Below, piece by piece: positions 24,452 through 35,300 of a stretch of DNA of 64,000 nt (its first letter is position 1; each line of letters opens with the position of its first letter). A program made the position numbers and the translations under genes. A model generated the notes under the pieces. That model worked only from the letters and a program-made list of their open reading frames with translations, had not been told where the DNA came from and made no database searches. Source of the stretch: Paucisalibacillus globulus (GTDB lineage Bacteria; Bacillota; Bacilli; Bacillales; Amphibacillaceae); assembly GCF_900184735.1 (NCBI RefSeq), contig NZ_LT855405.1, forward strand, positions 124,001 to 188,000, written 5' to 3'.

Positions 24452-25441
24452 CTATATACGAAATGCTGGAGCAGCTGATTCTCTGTCTAATAATTCCTTT
24501 AGTTCATCATCTAACTGAAGGATGGTGACGGAACATCCTGCCATTTCGAGAGATGTCATATATTCGCCAACGAATGTTTTATAGACATTAATCCCCTTGT
24601 TAGTTAACAATTCATGAACCTTTTTATTCATGATATATAATTCCATCTCAGGAGTAGCCCCTAACCCATTGACTAATACAGCAACATCCCCAGTGAAATC
24701 ACGGTCTTCCAATATTTTTTCTGTTAACGTAGTGGCTATTTCATCAGCGGTTGCAATTGTCCCTCGATTAATACCTGGTTCTCCATGGATTCCCATGCCA
24801 ATTTCCATTTCATTCTCTGCAAGTTCAAAGCTTGGTTCACCTGCTGCCGGAACAGTACATGGTGTGAGTGCCATTCCCATTGAGCGCACATTAGTAACTA
24901 CTTTTTCCGCGACTGCTTTTACTTCTTCTAAACTTGCACCGCTATCTGCCATTGCACCTGCAATTTTATGGACAAATACTGTCCCAGCAATTCCACGGCG
25001 TCCAGTTGTAAAGGAGCTATCCTCTACCGCTACATCATCATTGACAATAACAGTCTCAACTTGAATCCCATCTGCTTCAGCAAGCTCTCTAGCCATTTCA
25101 AAGTTCATTACATCCCCAGTATAATTCTTGATTACAAGGAATACACCTGCACCACCGTCTACAGCTTTAATAGCTTCATAGACTTGGTCAGGAGTTGGCG
25201 ATGTAAAAACCTCTCCACAAACCGCTGCATCAAGCATTCCTTTTCCAATATAGCCTGCATGTGCTGGTTCATGTCCACTTCCACCACCACTTATCAGTGC
25301 AACCTTTCCGCTTACTGGTGCATCTTTTCGCGCTACTACAAATGTGTCCGGTACTTGTTTTATGTGCTTAGGATTTGCTGCAACCAAGCCATCAATCATG
25401 TCCTGTACTACTTGATTTGGATCATTAATAATTTTTTTCAT
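24452..25441 (-). CDS. dhaK: Dihydroxyacetone kinase substrate-binding subunit DhaK
   Basis: 329 aa. GGGSGHEPAHAG (about 52-63) and GMGIHGEPG (about residue 217), the latter containing the His that binds dihydroxyacetone covalently. Together with DhaL and DhaM it makes dihydroxyacetone phosphate at the expense of PEP. Placed after glpF and glpK, so this locus offers two entries of C3 polyols into glycolysis. A terminator separates it from glpK, so it may have its own promoter or depend on readthrough. Confidence 0.93.
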   Translation of the reverse strand: MKKIINDPNQVVQDMIDGLVAANPKHIKQVPDTFVVARKDAPVSGKVALISGGGSGHEPAHAGYIGKGMLDAAVCGEVFTSPTPDQVYEAIKAVDGGAGVFLVIKNYTGDVMNFEMARELAEADGIQVETVIVNDDVAVEDSSFTTGRRGIAGTVFVHKIAGAMADSGASLEEVKAVAEKVVTNVRSMGMALTPCTVPAAGEPSFELAENEMEIGMGIHGEPGINRGTIATADEIATTLTEKILEDRDFTGDVAVLVNGLGATPEMELYIMNKKVHELLTNKGINVYKTFVGEYMTSLEMAGCSVTILQLDDELKELLDRESAAPAFRI

Positions 25442-25464
25442 CCAAAATCCCCCCGATTTATTTT

Positions 25465-25500
25465 AAAAAGGACCCTAGCGTCATCTTGTCGTTAGGGTCC
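25465..25500 (-). terminator. Terminator between glpK and dhaK
   Basis: GGACCCTAACG pairs with CGCTAGGGTCC on the minus strand, followed by TTTTTA. Confidence 0.88.
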
Positions 25501-25525
25501 ATTGGTCTCTGTTTGATATATTTAA

Positions 25526-27052
<1,527 letters not shown>

Positions 27053-27065
27053 TTATTAATACTTG

Positions 27066-27872
27066 TTATGCACTTACACCTTGTTTTTTAAAATCTTCAT
27101 TAACTGCTCCAATAATAACTAATAACACCAACACACTCATAATCCAGAATAATGCCGAAAAATTACCTTCGAAAAATGCCTTAAAGAATACCGCACCATA
27201 AATTCCACCAAAGATAGGTCCAGCAACTGGTATCCATGAGTACCCCCAGTCATTTCCGCCTTTACCTGGAATCGGTAGCAATGCATGTGCAATTCTTGGT
27301 CCTAAATCACGAGCAGGGTTAATTGCATACCCAGTAGGTCCACCTAAAGAAACCCCAATAGCTACAATAAGTAAACCGACAATTAAGGGATTTAGGCCTT
27401 CTGTAAATTCATTTGTTCCAATAAACATTAGACCTAGTAATAACACGAAAGTCCCAATTGTCTCCGTCAAGAAATTTGCAAACGTGCTGCGCTCTGCTGG
27501 AGCAGTTGAAAATACGGCAAGCTTTGTGGCTGGGTCATCAGTCTTACGCCAATGGGCTAAGTAGGTTAAGTATACTACTGCTCCCCCAATTATAGCACCA
27601 AGCATTTGTGCCGCAATATATAATGGTACTTTTGCCCATGCAAACTCACCTACTGCAGCAAAACCGACCGTAACCGCTGGGTTAACATGCGCTCCAGAAA
27701 TCCCACCTACAGCATAAACTGCCATTGCCACCGCGAGACCCCATCCGACGGTAATTACAATCCATCCGGCCCCTTCTGCTTTGGAGTTCTTCAACACAAC
27801 TCCACCTACCACACCGCCACCAAAGATAATCAAAATCATTGTGCCAACCAATTCTGCCATAAATTCAGACAT
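27066..27872 (-). CDS. glpF: Glycerol uptake facilitator (MIP family)
   Basis: 268 aa from ATG 27872, preceded by AAAAGGGGTG; the frame extends upstream but the site decides the start. Six membrane helices and two NPA half-helices (HVNPAVTVGF and AINPARDLGPR); the Asp after the second NPAR marks a glycerol- rather than water-selective channel. First gene of glpF-glpK. Confidence 0.93.
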   Translation of the reverse strand: MSEFMAELVGTMILIIFGGGVVGGVVLKNSKAEGAGWIVITVGWGLAVAMAVYAVGGISGAHVNPAVTVGFAAVGEFAWAKVPLYIAAQMLGAIIGGAVVYLTYLAHWRKTDDPATKLAVFSTAPAERSTFANFLTETIGTFVLLLGLMFIGTNEFTEGLNPLIVGLLIVAIGVSLGGPTGYAINPARDLGPRIAHALLPIPGKGGNDWGYSWIPVAGPIFGGIYGAVFFKAFFEGNFSALFWIMSVLVLLVIIGAVNEDFKKQGVSA

Positions 27873-27908
27873 CTTAACAACACCCCTTTTCATAGAATAT
27901 GAATTAGG

Positions 27909-27942
27909 AAAATTGGCATATCGATGCATGTACCAATTTTTC
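27909..27942 (-). promoter_or_regulatory. Possible GlpP-type leader terminator of glpF
   Basis: In the glpF leader AAAATTGG and CCAATTTT flank a weakly paired 16-nt interior, followed by CC and T-poor sequence. In B. subtilis glp leaders hold a terminator relieved by GlpP with glycerol-3-phosphate; position and shape fit, but a GlpP site itself is not proven and no glpP gene is in the window. Confidence 0.4.
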
Positions 27943-28062
27943 TATTACAATATATTCATATGAAACTAATACATGCCTATTTTGTTAGTTGCTTTATAAT
28001 TTTTTTGCTAACATCTAAAAGACTGTTGTTTTTCAGCTCACATTAATTTAACAATTAGTAGA

Positions 28063-28610
28063 TAGAAACTATGCGGTAAATAAGCATTTTTGTATAGCGC
28101 ATCATACCCGCTACGGAAATACACTCCGCTTTCCGCGGGCGGCTGGTGAGCCTCCTCGCGCTATCGCACTGCGGGGTCTCACCGATGCCTATCCTCCCGC
28201 AGGAGTCTCCGTGTATTTCCTGCGCTAGTGTTGAGTGAAATAAATTAAAACAAATGAAATTAAAACCAATACAAAAATCATTTGCTACCTTCAATTAGAA
28301 AGCTTAAACTAGCGCAGGCAGAATACGGAGACTCCTCGAAAATAAAGAACAATTTTCTTCGTGCGATGATTACGCTGCCGTAGACTTCCTTGTCCTGCGG
28401 GATTAGCACGTGTCCGAAGACCCCTAGAGAGGCGAACTTTCCTCGAGGAGGCTGAGGCCGGGCCCGCGGCAAGGTAGACACTGCGACGGTCTTTTCGAGC
28501 AGATGTCGCCACTGTGCTGACAGTAAAAGCGGAGTATTCTGCCGGAGCGGTAACATACCACTATCCCGACTTAATTATGGGGGTTAACAGTATGTACTGC
28601 GCAGTTTCTA
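28063..28610 (+). mobile_element. TIR-flanked composite repeat, copy 3
   Basis: Left end TAGAAACTATGCGGTAA (one mismatch to the family), right end TACTGCGCAGTTTCTA. Left half GGAAATACACTCC...GTGTATTTCC (about 28112-28220), AT-rich linker, right half CAGAATACGG...GTATTCTG (about 28319-28546). The right half carries both optional modules (AAAATAAAGAACAATTTTC and AGGTAGACACTGCGACGG...). It sits upstream of glpF. Short frames inside repeat those of other copies and are not genes. Confidence 0.8.
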
Positions 28611-28688
28611 TTAAAAAAGCGACAAACTCTTCGAATACAACCAATTTTTAAGTATATTCCTAGAGATATGTTCATTCGAATTCATTAT

Positions 28689-28721
28689 AAAAAGCAGTGG
28701 TTACGATGCCACTGCTTTTTC
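28689..28721. terminator. Terminator after the glutaminase-like gene
   Basis: AAAAAGCAGTGG pairs with CCACTGCTTTTT around TTACGATG; works for the minus-strand gene. Confidence 0.88.
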
Positions 28722-28728
28722 ATGTTTT

Positions 28729-29307
28729 TCAATATTTCCTGAGCTTAGTATGACCTCCTGAGAAAAGCAAGGAATGACCTTGTGGTAATTCTTTTATATT
28801 GTTGCTTTCTTCTTGAAGATAGTTAACGATTGGATCTACCTTGGTCCCAAAAATGATAAACTGGGAGTCATGCACATAAAAAACAGGTTCATCAGCAGAT
28901 GGACTACGTGTAATAAATAACTGTTGGTAAGCCTCATCCCATATCGCAAAAATAAAACTGCCATTTAGTACTTCCAGGCATTTTTCTCTCCATTCTATAA
29001 ATGCATGTAACACCATCTCAGCCTCGGACGGCGTTTGAAATGAGTGCCCTTTTTCGAAAAGCAAAGATTGAACACGCCCCATATCAGATAAAAAACCACC
29101 AAAAACGATTGAATACATATCTCCATTTGCTTTTGTTTGCATGATCCGTTGATCTTTACCAGCATATTTACTTCCAAACCCTACGAATGTACTAAACCAT
29201 ACATTTGATGTTCCGTTTGTTGTTAATGAATCCGTTAATTCTAAAAATGCTTTCCGATTTTTTCTTACATAATTATTCAAATCAACAATACCGGTTATTC
29301 CACACAT
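28729..29307 (-). CDS. Stand-alone class II glutamine amidotransferase-like domain protein
   Basis: 192 aa from ATG 29307 (GAGGAGG upstream), so Cys2 in MCGITGIVD becomes the N-terminal nucleophile after Met removal. The domain matches the glutaminase half of AsnB-type asparagine synthetases, including LNGSFIFAIWDE and the late HSLLFSGG strand, but the ATP/synthetase domain is absent. The RHRGPD motif is missing and NGEIYN is replaced by FGGFLSD, so the oxyanion and glutamine-binding residues are altered. It could be a catalytically changed or regulatory domain. A full asparagine synthetase lies 10 kb downstream. Confidence 0.75.
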   Translation of the reverse strand: MCGITGIVDLNNYVRKNRKAFLELTDSLTTNGTSNVWFSTFVGFGSKYAGKDQRIMQTKANGDMYSIVFGGFLSDMGRVQSLLFEKGHSFQTPSEAEMVLHAFIEWREKCLEVLNGSFIFAIWDEAYQQLFITRSPSADEPVFYVHDSQFIIFGTKVDPIVNYLQEESNNIKELPQGHSLLFSGGHTKLRKY

Positions 29308-29502
29308 GATTGCATAATCCTCCTCACACAAGTTGTGAAATGACTTTACCGGCATTCCCCTGTATAGGAAAAAATGCTTTATTCATCATATGCAACTTAG
29401 TGAGTAGGCATTCCAAATAACATAACAGTATATGACTGGAAACTTTTTCTATGCATTTTTTTATGGACTTGATAGCAATAAATACATCTCTAATCTCAAC
29501 AA

Positions 29503-30453
29503 TTACGATTTTACATAGTGATTGATAAAATTCTGATGTGCAAATCCTTTAACTTCTTCTTCTGAGTAATGTTTAAGAAGTTGATTAATCAGATTTTGAT
29601 ACTTGGAAGCATTCTCTAAATCCGTAACAAAGGAAGAAATTCCATCAAAGTCTGATCCAAGTCCAATATGGCGAACTCCACCAAGCTCACATAAATAATC
29701 AATATGGCGAATTAAGTCATTGATAGTAGCATCATTTCGCTCATGATTAATAAAAGGTGGCCAGAAGACCACGTGAATCATAGCATTACGTTCAAACATT
29801 GCTTTTATTTGTTCGTCGTTCAAATTACGGGGATGTTCGCACAATGTAAATGCATTGGAGTGACTTGCAATTGGATATTTTGCAATTTCCATTACATCCC
29901 AAAAGGCTTTTACGGAAAGATGGGAAACATCTGTTAGAACGCCATGTTCATTATTTAGTTGGACGACTTCTTTACCAAACGACGTTAAACCAGCACCTCT
30001 CGGCTCTTCCACACCATCTGCACATAGATTTGCGTTATTCCATGTTAACCCAATAGAAAGAACACCAAGTTGATATAACATACGTAACTTTGCTAGGTCA
30101 TTCCCAAATGCATCTGCACCTTCCAACGTTAATACGGCACCTATTTCCCCTTCTTTTAAATCTTTAATATCCTGCCACTTTTTGATATGCTTCATCTCAG
30201 GATTCTTTCTGATAATCTCATGATAAAAAATATCGATTTGTTCTAGGGCATGTTGCCATTTTTCATTAGTTGGGACATCGGGCATCATAAAAATCGCAAA
30301 GAACTGTACGTTGATGTTTCCTTTTTTTAAGAATTGAAGATTGGTATTTAGCTCTGGTGAATCGTTGAATCGGAGTTGTGTTTTATTAAATGGAATGCGT
30401 TTTGAATATTGAAGTTTCAATAGGGCGTCACAGTGTGTATCAATTATTTTCAA
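29503..30453 (-). CDS. Membrane dipeptidase (M19, renal dipeptidase family)
   Basis: 316 aa. Zinc-site signatures of the family: DTHCDAL (HxD) at the N-terminus, the bridging Glu in TLEGADAFG, HSNAF, and GLGSDFDG near the end. These enzymes cut dipeptides, including those with D-residues. No signal peptide, as in Bacillus homologues. Followed upstream by a gamma-glutamyl hydrolase gene 51 bp away on the same strand, so both may process unusual peptide bonds. Confidence 0.9.
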   Translation of the reverse strand: MKIIDTHCDALLKLQYSKRIPFNKTQLRFNDSPELNTNLQFLKKGNINVQFFAIFMMPDVPTNEKWQHALEQIDIFYHEIIRKNPEMKHIKKWQDIKDLKEGEIGAVLTLEGADAFGNDLAKLRMLYQLGVLSIGLTWNNANLCADGVEEPRGAGLTSFGKEVVQLNNEHGVLTDVSHLSVKAFWDVMEIAKYPIASHSNAFTLCEHPRNLNDEQIKAMFERNAMIHVVFWPPFINHERNDATINDLIRHIDYLCELGGVRHIGLGSDFDGISSFVTDLENASKYQNLINQLLKHYSEEEVKGFAHQNFINHYVKS

Positions 30454-30504
30454 CTTAAAGATCCTTTCTTTTATGGGATTAGAAGTTATGAGCCTCTCTA
30501 TTAT

Positions 30505-31215
30505 CTATCGCGTACAAGCTTTGATAAAACCGTTGAAGATGGCTTCAGAATCTTCGTCTTTTACTTCTAGCATATTTTCCGGGTGCCATTGAAGAGCCAA
30601 TACAAACCGATGTGCAGTACTTTCAATTGCTTCAATTACCCCATCACTTGCCTGTGCACATATTTGAAGTGGTTCTATAACACTGCGATTTGCTTGATGA
30701 TGGCGACTATTTACTCTAAGTCTAGCTTTTCCGGTTAGTTGATTCAATAGGGAACCTTCTTTTACAGCCACAAAATGAGATCCATGTTTATTCGGGGCTT
30801 TTTGTTGATGTTGCAATAGTTGGTTCGGAATTTGCGCATATATGTCCTGATACATATCTCCACCAAGTGCAATATTCAAGGTCTGACTCCCTCGACAAAC
30901 ACCTAAAAGTGGTTTATCCAACTCCAATACTTTTCTCATCAAAGCAATTTCAAATTGATCTCTCTCCGGAATAATCGTCCCTAATTTAGGATGTGGTTCC
31001 TCTCCAAACAAAGTTGGATCAATATCATATCCACCCGTTGCATATAGACCATCTATTTTTCTAGCAATCTCTTCCACTGTCTCTTGATCTTGGTAATAAG
31101 GTAATAGTACAGGTATTCCACCCGCCATTATAATCGCGTTTACATTATCAGTAGATGTAAAATAATAATCCTGTTCTAACTCGGTTGAGGTTACAATACC
31201 AATTAACGGTTTCAT
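30505..31215 (-). CDS. Class I glutamine amidotransferase-like gamma-glutamyl hydrolase (peptidase C26, PuuD-like)
   Basis: 236 aa. Catalytic Cys in LLGVCRGSQTLNIALGG, catalytic His and Glu in LQWHPENM, GGYDIDP oxyanion region before. PuuD-type enzymes hydrolyse gamma-glutamyl-GABA and similar amides. ATG 31215 with GGAGG 7 nt upstream is chosen over an overlapping TTG. Substrate in this organism not decided by sequence. Confidence 0.88.
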   Translation of the reverse strand: MKPLIGIVTSTELEQDYYFTSTDNVNAIIMAGGIPVLLPYYQDQETVEEIARKIDGLYATGGYDIDPTLFGEEPHPKLGTIIPERDQFEIALMRKVLELDKPLLGVCRGSQTLNIALGGDMYQDIYAQIPNQLLQHQQKAPNKHGSHFVAVKEGSLLNQLTGKARLRVNSRHHQANRSVIEPLQICAQASDGVIEAIESTAHRFVLALQWHPENMLEVKDEDSEAIFNGFIKACTR

Positions 31216-31350
31216 CAAGAATCCTCCTCAGAATATTCTTTACTCTCTTTAGATTATGATACACTTTTTACAATCAATATGGGAAGGTTTTATGATAAAG
31301 ACATTATGTTTTCTCTATTTGAATTTTGATTCAGGAACTAAACCCAGTAT

Positions 31351-31384
31351 AGAAAAGAGGAGCCCTAAAAATGAGCTCCTCCCT
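31351..31384 (-). terminator. Terminator of the SASP gene
   Basis: GGGAGGAGCTC pairs with GGGCTCCTC around ATTTTTA, followed by TTTTC on the minus strand. Confidence 0.85.
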
Positions 31385-31394
31385 TCTGAGCATG

Positions 31395-31595
31395 CTACTT
31401 TTTACCATTTTGCATGCTTTGTTCGGCGATTCTGATCATTCGTTTAACCATCTCGCCACCCACAGACCCGTTCTCACGTGCAGTTGTGTCAGCTCCTGGC
31501 TGAACACCAAGTTCATTTGCAATTTCTTCTTTCATTTGATTCATTGCACTCTTTGCACCTGGCACTAACAACTTATTTCTATTGTTATTCGCCAC
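31395..31595 (-). CDS. Alpha/beta-type small acid-soluble spore protein
   Basis: 66 aa. Contains the GPR protease site region EIANELGV and the DNA-binding block GADTTARENGSVGGEMVKRM that define alpha/beta SASPs, which coat and protect spore DNA. Starts with GTG after AGGAGTG. Its presence shows the organism makes endospores. Single-gene unit, expected to be forespore (sigma-G) expressed, though I did not identify the promoter with confidence. Confidence 0.95.
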   Translation of the reverse strand: MANNNRNKLLVPGAKSAMNQMKEEIANELGVQPGADTTARENGSVGGEMVKRMIRIAEQSMQNGKK

Positions 31596-31812
31596 AGCTG
31601 ATCACTCCTAGTGGGTATTGAACAGATTTATCTGTTCTCTCGTAGGTTGCGAATTCTATATGTTTTCTATTCAATTGAAATAATAACTTAATAATATATT
31701 GCTAAAAATCCCCAATAGTATTATTAACTTGTGTCTTGACAGGTCTTAAGTACTAATTTATATTTTAAATGATAGGATTTTTCAGAATTTTTTAATGTTA
31801 GGGGGTAAGTAG

Positions 31813-33825
31813 TTGAAGTTATTCAGATCAGATAAGCGTATTAATCAGGTTATACAAGAAGTAGAAGAATCATCTTTCTATGGTAGGAATAACGAATTAA
31901 TGTTGTTTTACAATCTCATTCAAGATGAAAATCCAGCGTATAAAGTAATTCATTTTCATGGCAAAGGTGGTATTGGTAAGACCTATTTACTATATGAGTT
32001 TACCATCATTGCTGAAAAGCAAAATATCCCTTTTCTCCATTTGGATACGCAGGATTTCAACCAAACTATTACAGGATTCACAGACTACTTACATTCCATG
32101 CTATCTACTCATATAGATAGCGGTGTAACCATACCAAAAACGTTACAGGATTGTATTCAACTCATTAATAATCTTGGGAAAAAGAATAAAGTGATTATTG
32201 CTGTTGATACCTATGAACAAATGGATAATCTTGATCGGTGGTTCCGCAATGTATTTATTCGCAAACTCCACCCCAGAGTTTCCATTATACTTGCTGGAAG
32301 GAAAGAATTAACAGGGGAATGGCAAGAGGCACCAGCCTGGAGGACCGTTACAAAACAAATAGAGGTTACGTCTTTTAATTTTCAGGATACATATGATTTC
32401 TTACATAAAAATGGAATAACAAGTGAAGCTTCCATTCAAAAAATATGGCAATTCACAAAAGGACATCCCTTGTTGCTATCACTAGCAACGATAAGTAATG
32501 GTCTGGTAGAGGAAGATAGTTCATGCTTCAAGGGTAACACAGAAGTATTAAGTGCTTTAACCAGTAGATGGTTAAGTGAAGTAAAGAATGAAAGATTAAT
32601 CAATTTAATTGAGGTTGCTGCTCTATTAAATCATTTTGATCAACATACGATATCCGAAATACTTAATATAGAAATCTCAACTAATACATTTCATGAATTA
32701 ACTTCCTTCTCTTTCATTCGAAAAACTCAGGAGGGATGGAGTATTCATGAACTAATTCGAGACGCAATTCGAATTGAACTAAAGCAAAGAAACTATGAAC
32801 GATATCAATCATTAACTAACCAAATCACACATTACTATTATACTCGAATCATTACTCAACCGAACAAAGAAGATATTGCTTCTTTCTTCTACCACCTTGG
32901 TGACGAGGTTATTCAGTCTGTTTTCTTTCAAGATACCTCAATCGATCATTCTATGTATCTTGAGCCAATAGAAGAATATAATTACCATGAGGTAGAAGAA
33001 TTTTTCAAATATCTAATAGACAATCCAAGCATAAGCAGAACTAATTTTTACAGCCGAACTAGCAATACATCCATTACATTGAATGCATCATTAGAACATA
33101 ATCTACTAGAATATGAATTAATAGGACCTGATTACATTAAAAAGATGGGCTACCAAGGTTCAAGTCTGCTTAAAAAGAATGGGGAAGCGATTGGGATATC
33201 TGTTAATGTTCCTATTAACGAAAAGACACTTCCACTCCTTGAGAGTGAGCCTGTTTCGAGGGCATATTTTTCTAATCTATCCAAAGAAGAAAAACAATAC
33301 TATAATGTCCCTGTTGAGGAAACAGCAGGCTACTTTATACGCTACCAAGAGTACAAAGATCCAACCGATAACGCAGCACGTGCTTATATATTGTATAGTT
33401 TATTTCCTTTAATTTTCTCTGGTGGAAAATTAGTTGCCTCAACACCATTAAAGTTGTTCCAAGATTTGTTATATAAGTTTGGGTTCCAGACCGTAGACGG
33501 GGCGTCACACCATGATTATCATGAGGAAGTACCTACACCTACTTTTCTATTAGACTTAAGCGGCCCTAAACTAATACCTTACTTGAAACAATTTATAGCT
33601 GGTCTAAACACAGATAAAATGGAAATATTGACGAAAGAATTTTCTCTAACACCAAGAGAGCAAGATATCATCACTCTGTTAATAGAAGATAAACCAATCC
33701 TTGATATTGCCAAAGAATTGTATATCGCTGAGATTACGGTTAAAAAAGCTCTAAGTCGTATCTATCAAAAGGCAAACGTTAAAAATAGAATTCAGTTGAT
33801 GAAACGAATAATGGAAATTACGTGA
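31813..33825 (+). CDS. STAND-type ATPase with C-terminal LuxR helix-turn-helix
   Basis: 670 aa. TTG start with AGGGGGT upstream. Order: short lead (FYGRNNEL box), P-loop HGKGGIGKT (Lys56), Walker B-like KVIIAVDTYEQM near residue 135, arginine-rich sensor region ILAGRKELTG, winged-helix part to about 330, a middle region of about 280 residues of no recognised fold, then LuxR-type HTH LTPREQDIITLL...IAEITVKKALSRIYQKANV (about 615-668). The plan resembles MalT/LAL regulators but without a visible TPR sensor. Probably an ATP-gated transcription activator with unknown ligand. Convergent with a flavin oxidase gene. Confidence 0.82.
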   Translation: MKLFRSDKRINQVIQEVEESSFYGRNNELMLFYNLIQDENPAYKVIHFHGKGGIGKTYLLYEFTIIAEKQNIPFLHLDTQDFNQTITGFTDYLHSMLSTHIDSGVTIPKTLQDCIQLINNLGKKNKVIIAVDTYEQMDNLDRWFRNVFIRKLHPRVSIILAGRKELTGEWQEAPAWRTVTKQIEVTSFNFQDTYDFLHKNGITSEASIQKIWQFTKGHPLLLSLATISNGLVEEDSSCFKGNTEVLSALTSRWLSEVKNERLINLIEVAALLNHFDQHTISEILNIEISTNTFHELTSFSFIRKTQEGWSIHELIRDAIRIELKQRNYERYQSLTNQITHYYYTRIITQPNKEDIASFFYHLGDEVIQSVFFQDTSIDHSMYLEPIEEYNYHEVEEFFKYLIDNPSISRTNFYSRTSNTSITLNASLEHNLLEYELIGPDYIKKMGYQGSSLLKKNGEAIGISVNVPINEKTLPLLESEPVSRAYFSNLSKEEKQYYNVPVEETAGYFIRYQEYKDPTDNAARAYILYSLFPLIFSGGKLVASTPLKLFQDLLYKFGFQTVDGASHHDYHEEVPTPTFLLDLSGPKLIPYLKQFIAGLNTDKMEILTKEFSLTPREQDIITLLIEDKPILDIAKELYIAEITVKKALSRIYQKANVKNRIQLMKRIMEIT

Positions 33826-33826
33826 G

Positions 33827-33855
33827 AAAGGTAAGCTTTAAGAGCTTACCTTTTT
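33827..33855. terminator. Bidirectional terminator between LuxR-ATPase and flavin oxidase genes
   Basis: AAAGGTAAGCT pairs with AGCTTACCTTT. It overlaps the 3' end of the minus-strand gene. Confidence 0.85.
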
Positions 33856-35186
33856 CTATCTAGTAATTTATGTTCAGAACAGAAAAGATTATCTGGATCA
33901 TATTCTAATTTTAGTTTTACTAATTGACTGATAATACAACTGTAAGAGTTTTGAATAACCTCTTCCGAGACTTTAGAACTGTTTAAATAGGAAACTTGTT
34001 TATAAGAATAAGGTAGAAGCATATCATACATCTCTTGTACCCATAGCTTTGTATGAACTGGATCACTTCCAATATCAGCATCAATGACTAATAAATAGCT
34101 AGCATCACGAATAGCAAAAGCTGTTTCATATTTCGAAATTCGATTAACTTTACCATGAATTTCTAGTAAATGAACAACGACATTCCCATTTGCTTTCTCC
34201 AACCCACTAATTAACATCTGTACAACTTCGTCACCTAACTCTTCAAAGAAAAGCGAGATTCCTTCAATTGCAAAACTGTTACCAACTAAGGAGTCGAACT
34301 TTTTCTGCATATCGGTGTATAACAATATTTCTGTGTTATCAATAATTGGCGTAGCGAATTCTAGCAATGGTTGAATAATTTCCCGCTCTACAAGCAAATT
34401 CAATTCCCCGACATACATTCCAATGAGACGAATATGTACTTCACCGTTATCCCCTTTAGAAATGGCAATGTTAAAGGATACTTCATCAACTGCAGATTGA
34501 CGGTACTCCTCAACCCTTTTTATAATTTTCTGTAAATCTTTGAAATCATATAGGACATCAATGCCTAAAACATGGCGACCAACAGGATGCAAGTTCATCT
34601 CTAATTTGGTTACAATTCCAAAGTTTTCACCTGCACCACGTATGGACCAGAATAATTCTGCATGTTCAAAACGGTTAACATAGAGTAACTTCCCTTCTCC
34701 TGTTACCACATGAACTCCGACTACATTTTCACATGTTAGTCCATATTTTCCTCGTAGATAACCTAAACCACCACCCAGAGCAAGTCCTGAAACGCCAATA
34801 TTAGAAACCATTCCTAATGGAACAGCTAATCCATACTCCTGTGTAATGGTATCTACTTCATATATTTTCGCTCCTGCACCTACTGTTACAGTCTTACTTA
34901 TCTCATCCACATGAACATCATTCATTTGGGATAAGTCGATGAGAACTGCCCCATCTTTAACAGACTTCCCTGCAGGATGAAATCCTCCACCACGTACAGT
35001 AATCTTTAATCCATTCTTATTAGCATAATGAACAGCTCTTATGACATCTTCATCATTCTTACATTCAAATATAACAGCTGGATCCCTGTCCACATTTGAA
35101 TTCCATACCTGCCGTTTAAAATGATACAACGGATGATTACATTCAATTTTCTGGCCATACATTTGACGTTTTACCTCATGACCCAT
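33846..35186 (-). CDS. FAD-linked oxidoreductase, berberine-bridge-enzyme type
   Basis: 446 aa. PCMH FAD-binding domain (about 35-205) with TVRGGGFHPAG, NIGVSGLALGGGLGYLRGKYGLTCENV and FWSIRGAGENFGIVT, then a substrate domain and the C-terminal YDPDNLF berberine-bridge motif. Oxidises alcohols, sugars or alkaloid-like compounds with oxygen. The residue normally carrying 8-alpha-histidyl FAD (RGGGH) is Phe here with His one place later, and the usual Cys is absent. No signal peptide. GGAGG precedes the ATG. Confidence 0.87.
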   Translation of the reverse strand: MGHEVKRQMYGQKIECNHPLYHFKRQVWNSNVDRDPAVIFECKNDEDVIRAVHYANKNGLKITVRGGGFHPAGKSVKDGAVLIDLSQMNDVHVDEISKTVTVGAGAKIYEVDTITQEYGLAVPLGMVSNIGVSGLALGGGLGYLRGKYGLTCENVVGVHVVTGEGKLLYVNRFEHAELFWSIRGAGENFGIVTKLEMNLHPVGRHVLGIDVLYDFKDLQKIIKRVEEYRQSAVDEVSFNIAISKGDNGEVHIRLIGMYVGELNLLVEREIIQPLLEFATPIIDNTEILLYTDMQKKFDSLVGNSFAIEGISLFFEELGDEVVQMLISGLEKANGNVVVHLLEIHGKVNRISKYETAFAIRDASYLLVIDADIGSDPVHTKLWVQEMYDMLLPYSYKQVSYLNSSKVSEEVIQNSYSCIISQLVKLKLEYDPDNLFCSEHKLLDRKR

Positions 35187-35300
35187 GAAAATCCCTCCAT
35201 TATTAAGAAATTGGTGGGGAACAACTAACCTTTCTATTTTTTCACTATTTAATCTACCATCTGAATTATAGTAAGTTTATCATAGGCTAGGCATTTTGTA

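Noticed and set aside
28055-28294. Frame ending in EIHGDSCGRIGIGETPQ... found again in copy 4.
   Set aside because: Part of the GC-rich foldback half of the repeat, not a gene.
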